This document shows positions 1 through 11,290 of a stretch of 64,000 bases of DNA, one piece after another; the stretch's first letter is position 1; each line of letters begins with the position of its first letter. The notes beneath the pieces were generated by a model, which did not search any database, was not told the DNA's origin, and saw nothing but the letters and a program-made list of their open reading frames with translations. The stretch comes from Serinus canaria. Taxonomy: Eukaryota; Chordata; Aves; Passeriformes; Fringillidae. The stretch spans positions 13,122,995-13,186,994 of the forward strand of contig NC_066327.1 of the NCBI RefSeq assembly GCF_022539315.1. Direction: 5' to 3'. The translations under genes were made by a program, and so were the position numbers.

Positions 1-2400
1 ATTGCTGTTCCCATCCTGTACACTCCTGCTGCTAAATTCCTCTTGTCATCCAAAGGGAGGTTAAAAATACATGTATTAACTATAGCCACATTCCTCATTA
101 ACATGGAATTCAAAACACAATATGATAGGAGTATCAGGCAAAAAGTATCCCCTAAAAGTTCAAATGAATTTAAACAAATTAATAGTGTCAGAAATGGCTT
201 GGCTGTGGGTGGGATTGGAGGAAGAGTTTTGGAGGTTCTTGAATATGGACTGCTTGTTTGATTTCTCCTTTGAGGGAGGGTTTGTTTTGTATGGCAAATG
301 CTTCATGGCGTTTGGACTGTGTGATCTGCCAGCTGATCTTCACCTTGAGGAAAAAAATATCCAGAGAACCAAATCCTGACAAAGGACTGTGGAATGACAC
401 AGGTTTTACTGGATCTCTTATTAGCAATGAAAAGTGAACTAACTGCTGGTTCCTCTGGGTCTGCTTCTGCCTTGATGATTTCTTAATATCTTTTGTTTCC
501 TTCAAAGGTTAATCTCCTTTAGCTACCCTGTGATATCTGGCTCCTTTCCACAAGCAGCTGCTTTTCTCAGCTGGGTCTTCAGTTGGTGACCTTATAACTC
601 TGTAGACAAACACAATCATTGTTGATCTGTCAAGTCCAATATCCCTTTGCTTAAATGTTAGATGGATTTATGTTATTGCTTTGGGAGCCAATAATCCAGA
701 AGGGAATTCATTTTTCAGGGAGGTCTTCTGCCTTGCTGAAGGGCTGTTGGTTGAATGAGTCACCTCTCTAACATCATCCCAGTTGGTTTGCTTCTTCATT
801 TGCTCATGCATCGATTTTGTTTCTTGAATCAAAGTCTGATCCTTCCATCTGAGGTTTGGTAATCCTTGCTTGCAGCCCAAGAAGGGCTGTCTCTGACTTA
901 GCAATGCTGGATTTTCGTGCCTGAGGCATTCTCTGTGTAATGCCTCTGCACAGACAAGGCAGCAGATGAAGGCCAGGTGTCATTTGGACCCTGCTGCTTC
1001 TTTGCTTGCTTACCACAGCAGTTTGAGAACTCAGGGAAATGATCAGTAGGGACAGCAGATAAGAGCTAACCCAGCCAAAAGCCACAAACCCAAGTGCAAG
1101 TGGCTTTGCTGGAGGCTTTGGGAAACCACTGTGAATGACTGACTGGGATCTCTGCTGCTCAGACCTCCAGAGCAGTGCCAGAGCTGTAGATGAGTGGCTG
1201 CTGTACTAAACATTATCACATGGGGTGGAGAGACTACACTGGGCTTAGTGGAATAAAAATCCATTGCAGCAGAGTGACTGAAATGAAGTTTGTTAATGGA
1301 GGGACATTTAGTGGGACCTTCTATGGTTGTTGAGCCAGTAAAAAGGCATTTTCCAGCTGGCTGTGGGTCTGGTTTGGCTGGAAGATGAATAATTGTGCAT
1401 TTGGTGTCCAGGCTTTGTGAGCTCTTACCTGGATAGCTGCGCTGTGTGGGGGCCTCTCTCTGGAAGCAGGATGTGGATGTGGATCTGCCTGAGCTGCAGA
1501 TCTGACAGTCCCCTCTTTCCTGAGACATTGATGTCACTTTTGGCACCTCCTCTGCTCAGTGGTTTCAGCAGCAGCATTCACTGTTCCCTTTCAAACATGC
1601 ACTTTTAACGTTTAGCTGAGGAGTAAAAACATCTTAATGTGACTAAGAGTTGTTTTTTGCTGACCATGCATTCAGCTCAGACAATTGTTTCCCCTTCTGA
1701 GCAGAGAAAATAGCTGTAAATAAATCAAAATCAGCACTTTAGGCACGGGCTGCTCCTTTCATGGGTATCCATGTGGAGAGCAGCCAGCCCAATGGAGCCC
1801 AGCTCCATAATGGAGCTGCTACTCATGGCAGGAATATAAATATTAGCAAAGTCAAAAAGGCTCCTCAGAGTGATAGATAACCAAAAGGAGCTTGAGGTGA
1901 GGTTACTTCATTTTACTACAGACTTGTGAAAAGACACAAGGACCCAAGTAAACTGCTGAGCTAATTATTTTTCAGGAGTGTTTACAACTTTGGTTTATTT
2001 GTCTAGTAAAACCTCACAGTGCTGTTGTCTCTAGATATAACTATTTATTTGTCATGTTCTTTGCACAAGCCCTATCTGTTCATATACTATTTATGCCCAG
2101 ATTTAGCCCAGGCAGGATGTGATGCAATTTCTTGGAGCTGGTATAAAAGCAAATGTGTGCATTTATCTCCTTAGAAGCTGATCTGTTATTCCATGTTGTG
2201 TATTTGCTTGAGCAGGCCAGAAGGAGGGTGCATGCTGAGTGCTTTGTTCTCTGTGGTGACTGAAGGCAGCTGCACTTGTGCATTTGAAAATCTCCTTTAT
2301 TTGCAGCTGTGAGCACAGCAATGCAGGATGTGGGCACCTCTGCATTATGAATATTCAGAATAAATGTCAAATCACTCAATGCATTTGCTCTTCCTTTTCC
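1..2400. other. Non-coding sequence, nothing recognised
   Basis: This stretch reads as single-copy vertebrate intergenic or intronic DNA. The longest open frame is a minus-strand one of 167 codons at 1043-1546; its translation shows no domain, signal peptide or repeat that I recognise. It overlaps other short frames on both strands, as expected by chance. I see no CR1 tail, microsatellite or promoter-like GC-rich patch here. Confidence 0.65.
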
Positions 2401-2417
2401 TTTTTTTTTTTTTTTTT
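2401..2417. repeat. Poly(T) run, T17
   Basis: Seventeen consecutive T follow a pyrimidine-rich lead-in (CTTCCTTTTCC). It ends 26 bp before the left arm of the inverted duplication. Read on the minus strand it is a poly(A), so it could be the A-tail of a minus-strand retroposed copy, but I see no target-site duplication and a plain homopolymer is equally likely. Confidence 0.9.
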
Positions 2418-2443
2418 GCTTCATTTCTTTCTCATGTACCCAA

Positions 2444-2736
2444 TAAAAGGGAAATTGTTGAAAGCCACTCTCCACCTAAATGCAAATTATTAGAAACATC
2501 CCATAGTCATTTAGCTCTCCTTTCTTTTGTGTGCTTTGGGTAGAAAAGACAGATCCCATTCTGATTCTGTGGGAACTCCTTGCCTGTGGGGGGAAGGAAA
2601 TTATGGGGTTTTCAAAAGTTTCTCAGAATAGTTTTAGCCTGATGTTCTCTGCGCACTTTCTTCCTTGAGGTTGTTTAGAAGCTCTAAGCAGATTTATGAT
2701 GGGTTTTTTGGTCAGGGTCATTTTAAAGGGATTATT
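2444..2736 (+). repeat. Left arm of inverted duplication
   Basis: These 293 bp match the reverse complement of 4377-4687 almost end to end. By-eye alignment gives about 26 mismatches in roughly 285 aligned positions, about 90% identity, plus two gaps of about 6 and 11 bp, both missing from this arm. Long shared blocks include the section around 2451-2496 and the one around 2655-2680. Homology starts near TAAAAGG and stops sharply after GGGATTATT. I do not recognise the family, and no third copy was seen in the window. It may be a dispersed repeat or a unique segment duplicated in inverted orientation. Confidence 0.9.
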
Positions 2737-4376
2737 TTGCCTCCTCTGCCCTGATTAGAAAAGGAACATTATTGCAGTCATCTGTTAGCAGTGGGACTCT
2801 TTATGGATTACACAGAGCAGGGGCATGAATTGACCTGGAAAACAATTTGTTGTGAGCCCCCAAAGGAATGTTAAAATTTCAGTAGTAAAAGATTGTTCTT
2901 TGCTCACCTCTGCAAGTTGTGAGTCATTAGGGATAAGCTCATTTTGTAGGGAGTGTTCTCTGTGGTTAAAAATTCATCCTGCTAAATATTGCAAGAGAAA
3001 ATACATTGATAATCTTGGAGCATCCAGAAGTCACAAGTATTCAACTTTTTCCAGCTTTATGGCAAATGAATACCACAGGGGCTAGGATGCATTTCCCACC
3101 TCTCTTTTCCTTTCCCAGCCTGCCATGGGTGGCTGGGCACTGGGAACTCTTGGAGTGTCCATGTGAGAGCAGCAGACCTTAGAGAAGGAGCCAAGGTTTT
3201 GTGAGGGTTCAGAAAGAATATTTTTGCTGGTCCTTGCCTTGGATAAAGCTTAGCCCAGCTTTTGCAAACTCAGTCAGGGTGGCTTTGCTGTTGTTTTTTT
3301 ATCTGGAAGGACAGAGCAGCTGTATCAGCACAGGGGGGACCTCCTTGCCTCAGCCACCCCCAGCCTGTCCTTGTGCCTGTCCTGATGGCTTGGACCAGGT
3401 GCAGCACCAAAGGCAGAGAGCCCTTCTGCCTCGGTGACAAAATTACAGGTTTAGATTGACATTTAAAAATGCAGCAAGTGGCATTTATTCCTTTTTATTC
3501 TGTTTGCTGGCTACAGAGCCACATCATCAGTGGCACTTTCAGTGTCTGCTCTGTTTTGAGTACAGATGTTTGCTGAGGGATCCCCCTCTGCCAGATGCTA
3601 GCTAAAAAAGTCTTACCATTAAAAAAAAAACAAGCCATGAGATGATGTTTCCAATATTAAATTAAACTCCAGAACTGTTGTTCCTTTAACTGAATTTTAT
3701 AAAAGAATCCATGTGGATGGTGAAATGAGTTTTGAGGGAGATTAATGTGGTACAGTGGAAAGAGCTGAAGCAAAGTTTGTATTTCTGCATGCTGCAGTAC
3801 TGGAGAGATATTAGAGAAATAAATAAAGCCAGTGGTGGTCAGTATAATTGGGAGGAGGATAAAAAATGGAGCTGTTTGGAAAAGTTTGAGAATTATGTTA
3901 TTCCTGCTAAAAAAAAGAGGCAGCTGCTGAATGGAATGAGGGGCTAAAAAGCAAGACTTGAAGGGACTGAAAAAACTCAAGAACTGCACGGAGCAAGCTC
4001 TGAAAGGTGATTTCTAAAGCTGGTGACTCCTGCCTGTTGACTTGTGCAGGAAAATTGAGCATCCTGAGATTCCCAAAGAACCAGGAATGGTGTGGTGTTG
4101 ATTCACCTCTTAGGGAGGGCTGTATTCATGTGTGAGCCAAGAACTTTCTTCCTGTGGTGTGACATGGGCAGGCAGCTGCTTCTCTGGGAGGGATCAGGGT
4201 TGGGATGAGGACAGAGTTTAGTTCAGAGCAGCTTTGGAGCAAACCTCCAAGTCCTCATGGATGGGGAAGGGCTGGAGTGAAAGGAAAGCAAAGCAACAGC
4301 TTTCTTGGTAGGTGAATTTTCCCTGTTCCTGACCCACACAAACCATCCCTGCTGTAAGTTACAATAACTCACAGCT
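2737..4376. other. Spacer between inverted arms
   Basis: About 1.64 kb separates the two arms. It has an A10 run near 3621-3630 and no recognised repeat. A plus-strand open frame at 3732-3947 (71 codons) is rich in charged and aromatic residues and lies in a purine-rich stretch. It has no recognised domain and nothing outside the ATG supports translation. No homology between arm-proximal spacer edges was seen, so the inversion boundary is sharp on the inside. Confidence 0.6.
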
Positions 4377-4687
4377 AATAATCCCTCTAAAATGACCCTG
4401 ATCAAAAACCACGTCATAAATCTGCCTGGGGCTTCTAAACAACCTCAAGGAAGAAAGTGCATTGAGAGCATCAGAACAAAAATATTCTGAGAAACTTTGG
4501 AGTCCTTTGGAGGAAAACCCCATCATTTCCTTCCCCCCACAGGCAAGGAGTTCCCATAGAATCAGATTGCAATGGGTTCTGTCCTTTCTGCCCAAAGCAC
4601 ACAAAAGACAGGAGAGCTAAATGACCATGGCATGTTTCTAATAATTTGCATTTAGGTGGAGAGTGGCTTTCAACAATTGCCCTTTTA
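4377..4687 (-). repeat. Right arm of inverted duplication
   Basis: These 311 bp are the inverted partner of 2444-2736. This arm is about 18 bp longer because it keeps two short segments that the left arm lacks, around the GCAAT before CTGATT and around a CTCCAAAGGA-like segment on the minus strand. Beyond both ends the sequences of the two loci diverge immediately. A minus-strand open frame at 4359-4604 covers most of the arm; the left arm has frame-disrupting gaps, so coding ancestry is not supported. Confidence 0.9.
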
Positions 4688-7600
4688 CGTGTATTTCCAA
4701 TTTCTGCTCCTGGAATCAGGTATTATCTATTTGGAAGATCACTTTTTGTGGGTGTGAGGTCAGATTTTGCTTCTACCAGGAGGGAATTATTTCAGAGGTC
4801 AAACATGTGCTCATCTTGTGTGCAGCCTGAGTGAGTCCACTGAGCCCCACAGCAGCAGCAGGCACTGCCTCCCTGCCCCATCCCCTTTTTGGGCCATGGG
4901 CTGTCCTGAGAATCACAGCTTTTATTTCAAATTCCCTGTGTTTTGATCTTAGTTAGTTGAAATATAAATTAGAGTTAGCAGAATACCTCTGACTTAGATT
5001 TCTGCCCTCTCATTTATGCTCCAGGCATTCTGCTCTAGGCAGCAGCTGAAATGGGATCCAAACTAAGAAAAAGCCCACAGGTCCTGACTCAAAACACTGT
5101 TTCATGTTTAAAGGGAAAGGTTGAGTTATCAACACTTTGTAGTGATGCCTGCTCAGTGGGGATGGTCCATTGAATCCTGCAGTGTGTTTGGATCCTGCTC
5201 TGTAGCCACAAAGAAAGCAAAAGGATTGAGGTCCAATTTGAACTGAACGAGGGAATTTGTGGAATGCATAGTAAATTGTACCTGGAGACTTGAAAAGACC
5301 TGATTTCTCTTTTTTATTGCTCTTTTTGTACATGACTTCAAAAAAGCAGCAGGACTCATCTAGAAAAATTTGAGTTTGGAGTTTTCTCCATGCAGTTGGA
5401 GCTTTGCATACATAAGCATTTTTGTATAGTTTGGGGCTTCTGCAGTCTGTGGATACAAACTGAGTTCCAGAAGTGTGTAACAATTCCTAGAGGAAGGGCT
5501 GCTGCTCTCCAGGGCTGCCCTGGCACCCCACCTGCTCCCACACAGGTTTACAAACCTTGGTGAACTCAGGGATGGCTCAGTTTTACTTGCTCTGCCTCTG
5601 CTGTTTTTACAGTTGTGCCATTCAGGGCATAATTTTCTGATTCAGTCCAATTTGCATTGCTGCTGTCTCTTTTTACAGCTATCTATTCCCAGCTCTGCCT
5701 GCTCACTGCATTAGCCTGTAAATGCAGACATCAACCTCTGGAACTTCCCAGAGATTGATTTTATGGGACTTAACTGGAAATAAAATGATACCAATAAAAT
5801 CTTTTCCTTACTTTGCCTTGACAAACTGCAGGAACACTCTGCCATGCATCTTCTGAAGGGTTCTCCTTTAGTCTGTGAGTGGTCCCATTTTCCTGGGGAA
5901 AAGGGAAGAGGGGAATGCTGCTCATGGTGTGTGGCTAGAGCAGATCTGCAGCCCTGTAAATAAGGGGCTATTGCTCTCAATTGGAGTCATAAACTCCTCT
6001 TTTTTTTTTTTTTTTCTCCAATTACCAGCAGTTGCCATCATTTGAAAGGTGGTAGCAGAGCTCTAGCTGAACAAAATTGTTTTAAAAATGAGAGAGAAGG
6101 GTTTTTCCCTGGTCCTCATTTCTAGTGGGAGGGGAGGGGATGAAAGAGGATCTGCATCTGGTGCTGCTCTGACCTTGGCAGAGCTGGTGTCTGAGCTGAG
6201 GAGTCCCTGGCAGATCTGTGGGAATTGGCTCCCCAGGAAATAGGGGGAGGGAGGATGTGGAAGATAGTGCCTCAGGAGAGTGAGTCTTGTGACTGTGAGC
6301 AAGGTGAAACCTTACCCTTCGATGGGGAATGCTGGAATCTGAGAACAAGGCAGGGAGGCAAATGCTGGCAGCCTTCAGGGGGTGAATGATGCTGGGAGAG
6401 GTTATAGGGGAGGGGGCAGGTTGGAGTAGAGGGCATAGCAAAGGAAAACCTGGCACACAAACCCTTCTTCAAGAAAATCCCTTTCTAATAAAACCTCTTT
6501 CATCATAGAAAACTCTTTTCTCCTGTGCTAATTATGCACTTTCTTTCATGCTACTTTCTTTCCTTTATCTCAGACCAAAGGTTATTTCCTCCCTTCTGTT
6601 GCAGATATCATCAAAATACATTTATTTGTCCTTGAGAAACAGTATTGTTGTCAATAATAAAGCAGTAGCTGTGTTCACAGGGTAATGAAATATCAGAAAT
6701 TCTCCAGTTTGCTGAGCTAAAGAAATGTGATATACAGGAAAATAGTAAAAGTATGGTGGCATAGTTTTAGAGAAAAAGCATAGTGGGAGGTTGGGTATTA
6801 TTTATTGATTTCCAGTGATTTTTCCTTGTAATATTTCCTACATTATCTCTGCACTAGAATATTCATTTTTTGCTAATGCAATTTTTCTTGATGAAATTCA
6901 AGATCAGGTGCTGTTAATATTGCTGTTTCCTAAAAAACCATGGAGGTAGTTGGACCACTGTAGTTATGAATAACAACATTCTTGATATTCTGTCCTTGTA
7001 GAAGTTCTGTGTTTAGTGGATGAACACCCTTGCTCTCAGGTACATTTTTATCCTTGCAGCTGGTAAATTGGGCTGGTGCTGGATGCTGCTACCAGGTTCC
7101 TTTCTAGCACAGTCAGAAGTGAACAAAAAATCGAGATGACAGCTTTGGGACTCTTTCAAGAATCCTTTAATGTCGATGGGAATTCCTTATTGACTTCAGA
7201 GGGGTGACAAGTGTTACCTTGCCTGATTTAAGCCCTGGGGTGGAGCACTGTGTTCCCAGCCTGGGTTTCACCTGATGGAGGTGCTGGCCCTCAGCTGGGG
7301 CACTGCCTTGGTTTCTGAGCACACCTGGCAGAGCCAACCCCAGCTCCACAGCAGAATCCATTGCTACACAATTCCTGCCTCCTGCCTGCCCCTTGATGTC
7401 TGAGCTGGTTTCCCTTTCAAGCTTGGTTTTGAACTCTGCTCACTTGAAATGTAAGATGCAGACCCAAAATCAATCCTGCTGTAGTGCCTTTCTAATCAGC
7501 TGGCCTCTGGCTTGCATTTTGCAATAGCCTGCAGGGATTTTGTGCAGCAGGGCTCTGAGTGGGCTTGTGCCTTTCAGCAGAGAGCAGGTACACATAGGGG

Positions 7601-7996
7601 AGAGCACTGCTGATTAATCTCCAATGTCCTTCCCAAAACTGGCTCCTTCCATCACCTCTCTCGTGTCTGCCACCAAGAACATGAAAATAGTCTCATTAGG
7701 CACGTGGGAAGGTCTGTGCAAGGAGCCCACTGAATTCATCTTTCCAGCAGGAGGATGGAAGATGTGCTATTATCAACATCTGAACTATTTACATCCTACT
7801 GCTCCATCATTTCAGAGCGCTGGATTTGGCTAAATAGTCCAATTCTGAGAGCACACAGGCACATTGCCAGTGGAGAGAGGGAAGCTGAAGTGTTGAGAAT
7901 CCTCTGTTCTGAAAGTCTCATGAAAACTGAATTTTAAACTGCTGTCTAAAATTTAGATTCTGTGGTGGCACATCTTGATCAAAGTGATCCTAATCC
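4688..7996. other. Non-coding sequence with one T16 run
   Basis: Single-copy-looking sequence. The only simple repeat of note is a T16 run at 6000-6015. Open frames reach 157 codons (minus strand 5010-5483) and are unremarkable. No transposon family, exon or promoter signature was recognised. Confidence 0.6.
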
Positions 7997-8022
7997 TAAC
8001 TAAGGGGATTAGCCCTTAGTTA
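7997..8022. repeat. Short perfect hairpin, 10-bp stem and 6-nt loop
   Basis: TAACTAAGGG at 7997-8006 is the exact reverse complement of CCCTTAGTTA at 8013-8022, with loop GATTAG between them. The left arm is preceded by a small direct repeat (TCCTAATCCTAAC). The stem is too short for a microRNA precursor. It could be a chance palindrome or a protein-binding dyad. Confidence 0.8.
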
Positions 8023-11000
8023 CCTATTTAGGAGGCCCCTGCACTTTCTAAAGAGGAGGATTCCCAGCCAGGAACATGATCCTGTTTCTTTCATGGATCT
8101 GCCTCATCAGCTCCCACAAGGACTAAATTTCTTTCTCTGCTTGTGTTGGGTAAAGGTCCTGAGCAGGTTTGCATGGTGCACAGAAGTGACAAGGCTTTAA
8201 ACCACACAGCTGCAAATCTGCTGCCTTGAGAGAGACTTGTTCAGGGGCTATAACACCCCTCTGCAGCTACTGCAGGTGCATCCACTGGCAACAGAGGCTG
8301 TTCCAAGTCCACTTGACTTTTCTGGGTCTCTCTGGGTGACTTGCAGTGGAACTGTGATGCTGGAAATAAATCAGTGCTGGGCTATGGACAGGTGGGGACT
8401 TGGAGGCAGTGTGTGAATGCATGTTGAGCAACCACAGGGACCAACATCCTGTCACAGCTTCAAAAAGCTAGCAAGGGTTTTTGAATGTTTGATAGAAAAT
8501 GTGCTGGACTGAGGGCACCATGCACAAGCTGGATTCACTGCCATCCAAAATGCCCTTATCAGCATGATGGCATTTTACCAAACAATCATATTTAATAAGT
8601 TTTGCCACAGCTTATCCTTGCTTACATGGTCTCTTTGTTGGCTTTTCCTCTGAACCACAGCAATGTCTCAAAATGAGCTGAATTAATTTTTTTCCCTTCC
8701 CCTCCAGCAGCAACCATTCCACTTCTGCAGAAAAAATCCATTTTGTGGATTACTTAATCTGAAACCAAAGCTCAGGGAAAGCCCCTGTAATCACAGACAG
8801 GTCATGAGGAGCCCTCAGCTGCTCATTTAGGGACAGATAGTAAAGTAGCAGGTTCCGAAAACGCTCAGCAGGGAGAAACTTTTTTGTGGAAGGAAGTTAT
8901 TCTGCAAGAATGGCAGCACACCTGTGCTTACTGCTCACCCATTTGGACATGAAAACGAGCCCAAACTGGAACTGATGGCCCAAGAATCTGCCTAAAACTG
9001 TAGATCCTAAAGTTCTGTGCATTCTTGCTTTTGGCCATTAACTTGTTTGTGCCAGCTGGGAAGGAGCTCCCAAGGAAACCCCGAGCTGATGCTCAGGCTG
9101 TTGCTGCTGAAACAATGGGGTTTTTGTAGAACAAAGTGGTGAAAGGAGGTGCCCACAAAAAAGGGGAAGATCTCGTTCTCAGGGCTCATCTCACTGAGCC
9201 TTGGTTCCTCTCCTCTCTCCCAGTCTTTGTTTTCAAATAGGATTTCAGTGAGGTCGTTGCAGGAAGCCATCTGCATCACTTTGGGGTACAATCAGGTACA
9301 AATCAGTCCTTGGCTGAAGGGGGAGAGAAGTTCCAGTCAAGCCAGATGGATTTCACTCTCACCCATGTGGGATTTACTTTTTATTGCCTTTTTAACTTTT
9401 CCCTTCCCGATGGCACTTCCTGCTGGTCAGTGGTTTAGATTGGGACTGGGAGCACATCTTCATGGGTTGGATATTCTGATTTTGATGGCTTTCTTTTTTT
9501 ATTGTGCTTTTGCCAGCATAAAGTCTCTACCTGCCAGGCTGTAGGACAGAAATTACATTCAAAATTAGGCTGATCATCCACTTGAATGGACACTTTTTTT
9601 TATTTAGCTGCTGACTGTTTGAGCCAGCTTGGTCCTTTCTTTCCTCTCCATCCTAGCAGAGGTGCCACTGGCAGGCTCATACCCAGTACTTTAATCCAGT
9701 TTTAGGAATCATTTCGGAGCAATTCCAGTTAAAAAAATGCACTTTTACTTGAGGAAAAGCAAGGTGATGTCACAAGAGAGTGTGAAACTATTCTGAGTTA
9801 TTCTCTGTGTTTCAGTGTAGGGTTTTCTTTTCCTGTCCCCTCAGTCAGTGGTCCCGGGCCTCCCGAAGCACCTGTGAAGTGGCATGTCAAAGGAAAGCCC
9901 AAGAATATGCAAATATTTTTGTTTTCACTGGATCTGTTTCCAGTGTCTTGTCCCAGCCCTGCTCTCTGGTCAATGTTTATGTAGAAACTCCTCATCCTTC
10001 AACTTTGGTGCCAGTACCTGAGGAATCAGCTGGGATTAGAAGGGCTTTGACTGGCTGGCTTTACATCCAGAAAGAGAAAGGAAGAGATACTTTTGTCTTT
10101 AACAATACTCTGGCATTATCTGGTTCTAAGGACTCTCGGACTGGTCCCCATTATTCTCCCCACATCTCCATCCCCACCCTCCCCAGTACAAAGGAGAAAG
10201 CCAGGGAAGCTGAAACATCCTAATTTCCCAGATTCCAGTGCTCCCAAGCCTCCCAGGGAGCTGCAGACAGATCTGATCCCAGCTGCATTTGGCTGCCCTT
10301 GGCTTGTAGAGGCTGAGCCAGGAGGTGGCTGCTTCCCCTGGAGCAAAACTGCCTTCCAGACTGGCCCATGAACACTGGAGCTGCCTCAGGCCCCCCGAGC
10401 TTGCCAGGGACAGAAATTGTGAAAAACTCATGTTAATGTGCCAAGAGCTGGCCAGGCCACTGGGGCACACATTGGCAGAGCTGCAAAGCAGAGAATGGAG
10501 TCTGAAGTGTTGCAGTTATTTACAAAAATCACATTGTTCTGCAGAATAAATTACCTCATGGTGCTTTTATATAGAAAGGAAGGCAGAGGACAAGTCCTCA
10601 GCTGCCTTCCCTGGGACATCCTGACCACAGTCCAGCCCTCCTGCAGGTTCTGAATAGCAAACCAGGCATGGGTGAGGGGCAAAAGGAAGAATATCCATCA
10701 AGGAAACAGACTCAAAGACACTTTCTTCTTCTCCAATTTTAAATGGCAGAGCTTTCCACAGATTTTCTTGTTCTTTGATTCTAGAATGTGATTTCAAAGA
10801 TGAATGAAGTGTCCTTGGTGGTTGAAGGGTGTCACCCTCTCTTTTGATTGAGCAGGGCCATCTAAGGCTGAGGTTTACCAGTTCTGTCTGCAAACTTCTA
10901 GTGCAGCTTGAAATCACACCCTTTCCAAGCCTGTCCAAACCACTTTTGGGGAGAAGGGGTAAAAGTGGCTTTGCAGCTGGTTTTAATGTGTTCCCGAGCC

Positions 11001-11099
11001 ACAGAACTGGTACATGATTTCTTATTAATGCACAGTCCCAGCAATTTTCCCCCAGCACAACTCAAATCTCTTTTCTCCCATGAGACATGCTTTTGGTAC
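8023..11099. other. Non-coding sequence, nothing recognised
   Basis: Contains several overlapping short frames on both strands, the longest 163 codons on the minus strand at 10567-11058, none recognisable. No interspersed repeat with a diagnostic end was seen. T-rich runs near 9594-9602 are ordinary. Confidence 0.6.
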
Positions 11100-11290
11100 T
11101 AACCCACAGCATTAAAATCTCCTGTCCTGTGGCACTTTTACCCATTGCTCTTTTGTTACCATATGCATGTGTCTGATTGACAGAATTACTAATCCATTAT
11201 AATCATATTTTCGTAATTAGTCCCACTGAGCCTTCGATGCCTGCATGCAAGCATAGGTAAACTGCAGCCTCCCACAATATGTTTTTACTT
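11100..11290. promoter_or_regulatory. Candidate conserved non-coding element (homeodomain-type sites)
   Basis: This AT-rich stretch lacks repeat signatures and carries a cluster of developmental transcription-factor motifs. TGATTGACAG at 11174-11183 is the classical PBX/MEIS-PREP composite site. ATATGCAT at 11161-11168 is POU/octamer-like, and TAATTAG at 11214-11220 is a homeodomain core preceded by a CpG. The motifs are seen directly; that the segment is an enhancer or is conserved is inference, because I cannot align it to other genomes. No gene is close enough in the window to name a target. Confidence 0.35.

Noticed and set aside
1043..1546. 167-codon minus-strand open frame
   Set aside because: No recognisable domain; overlaps other frames on both strands; length is compatible with chance.
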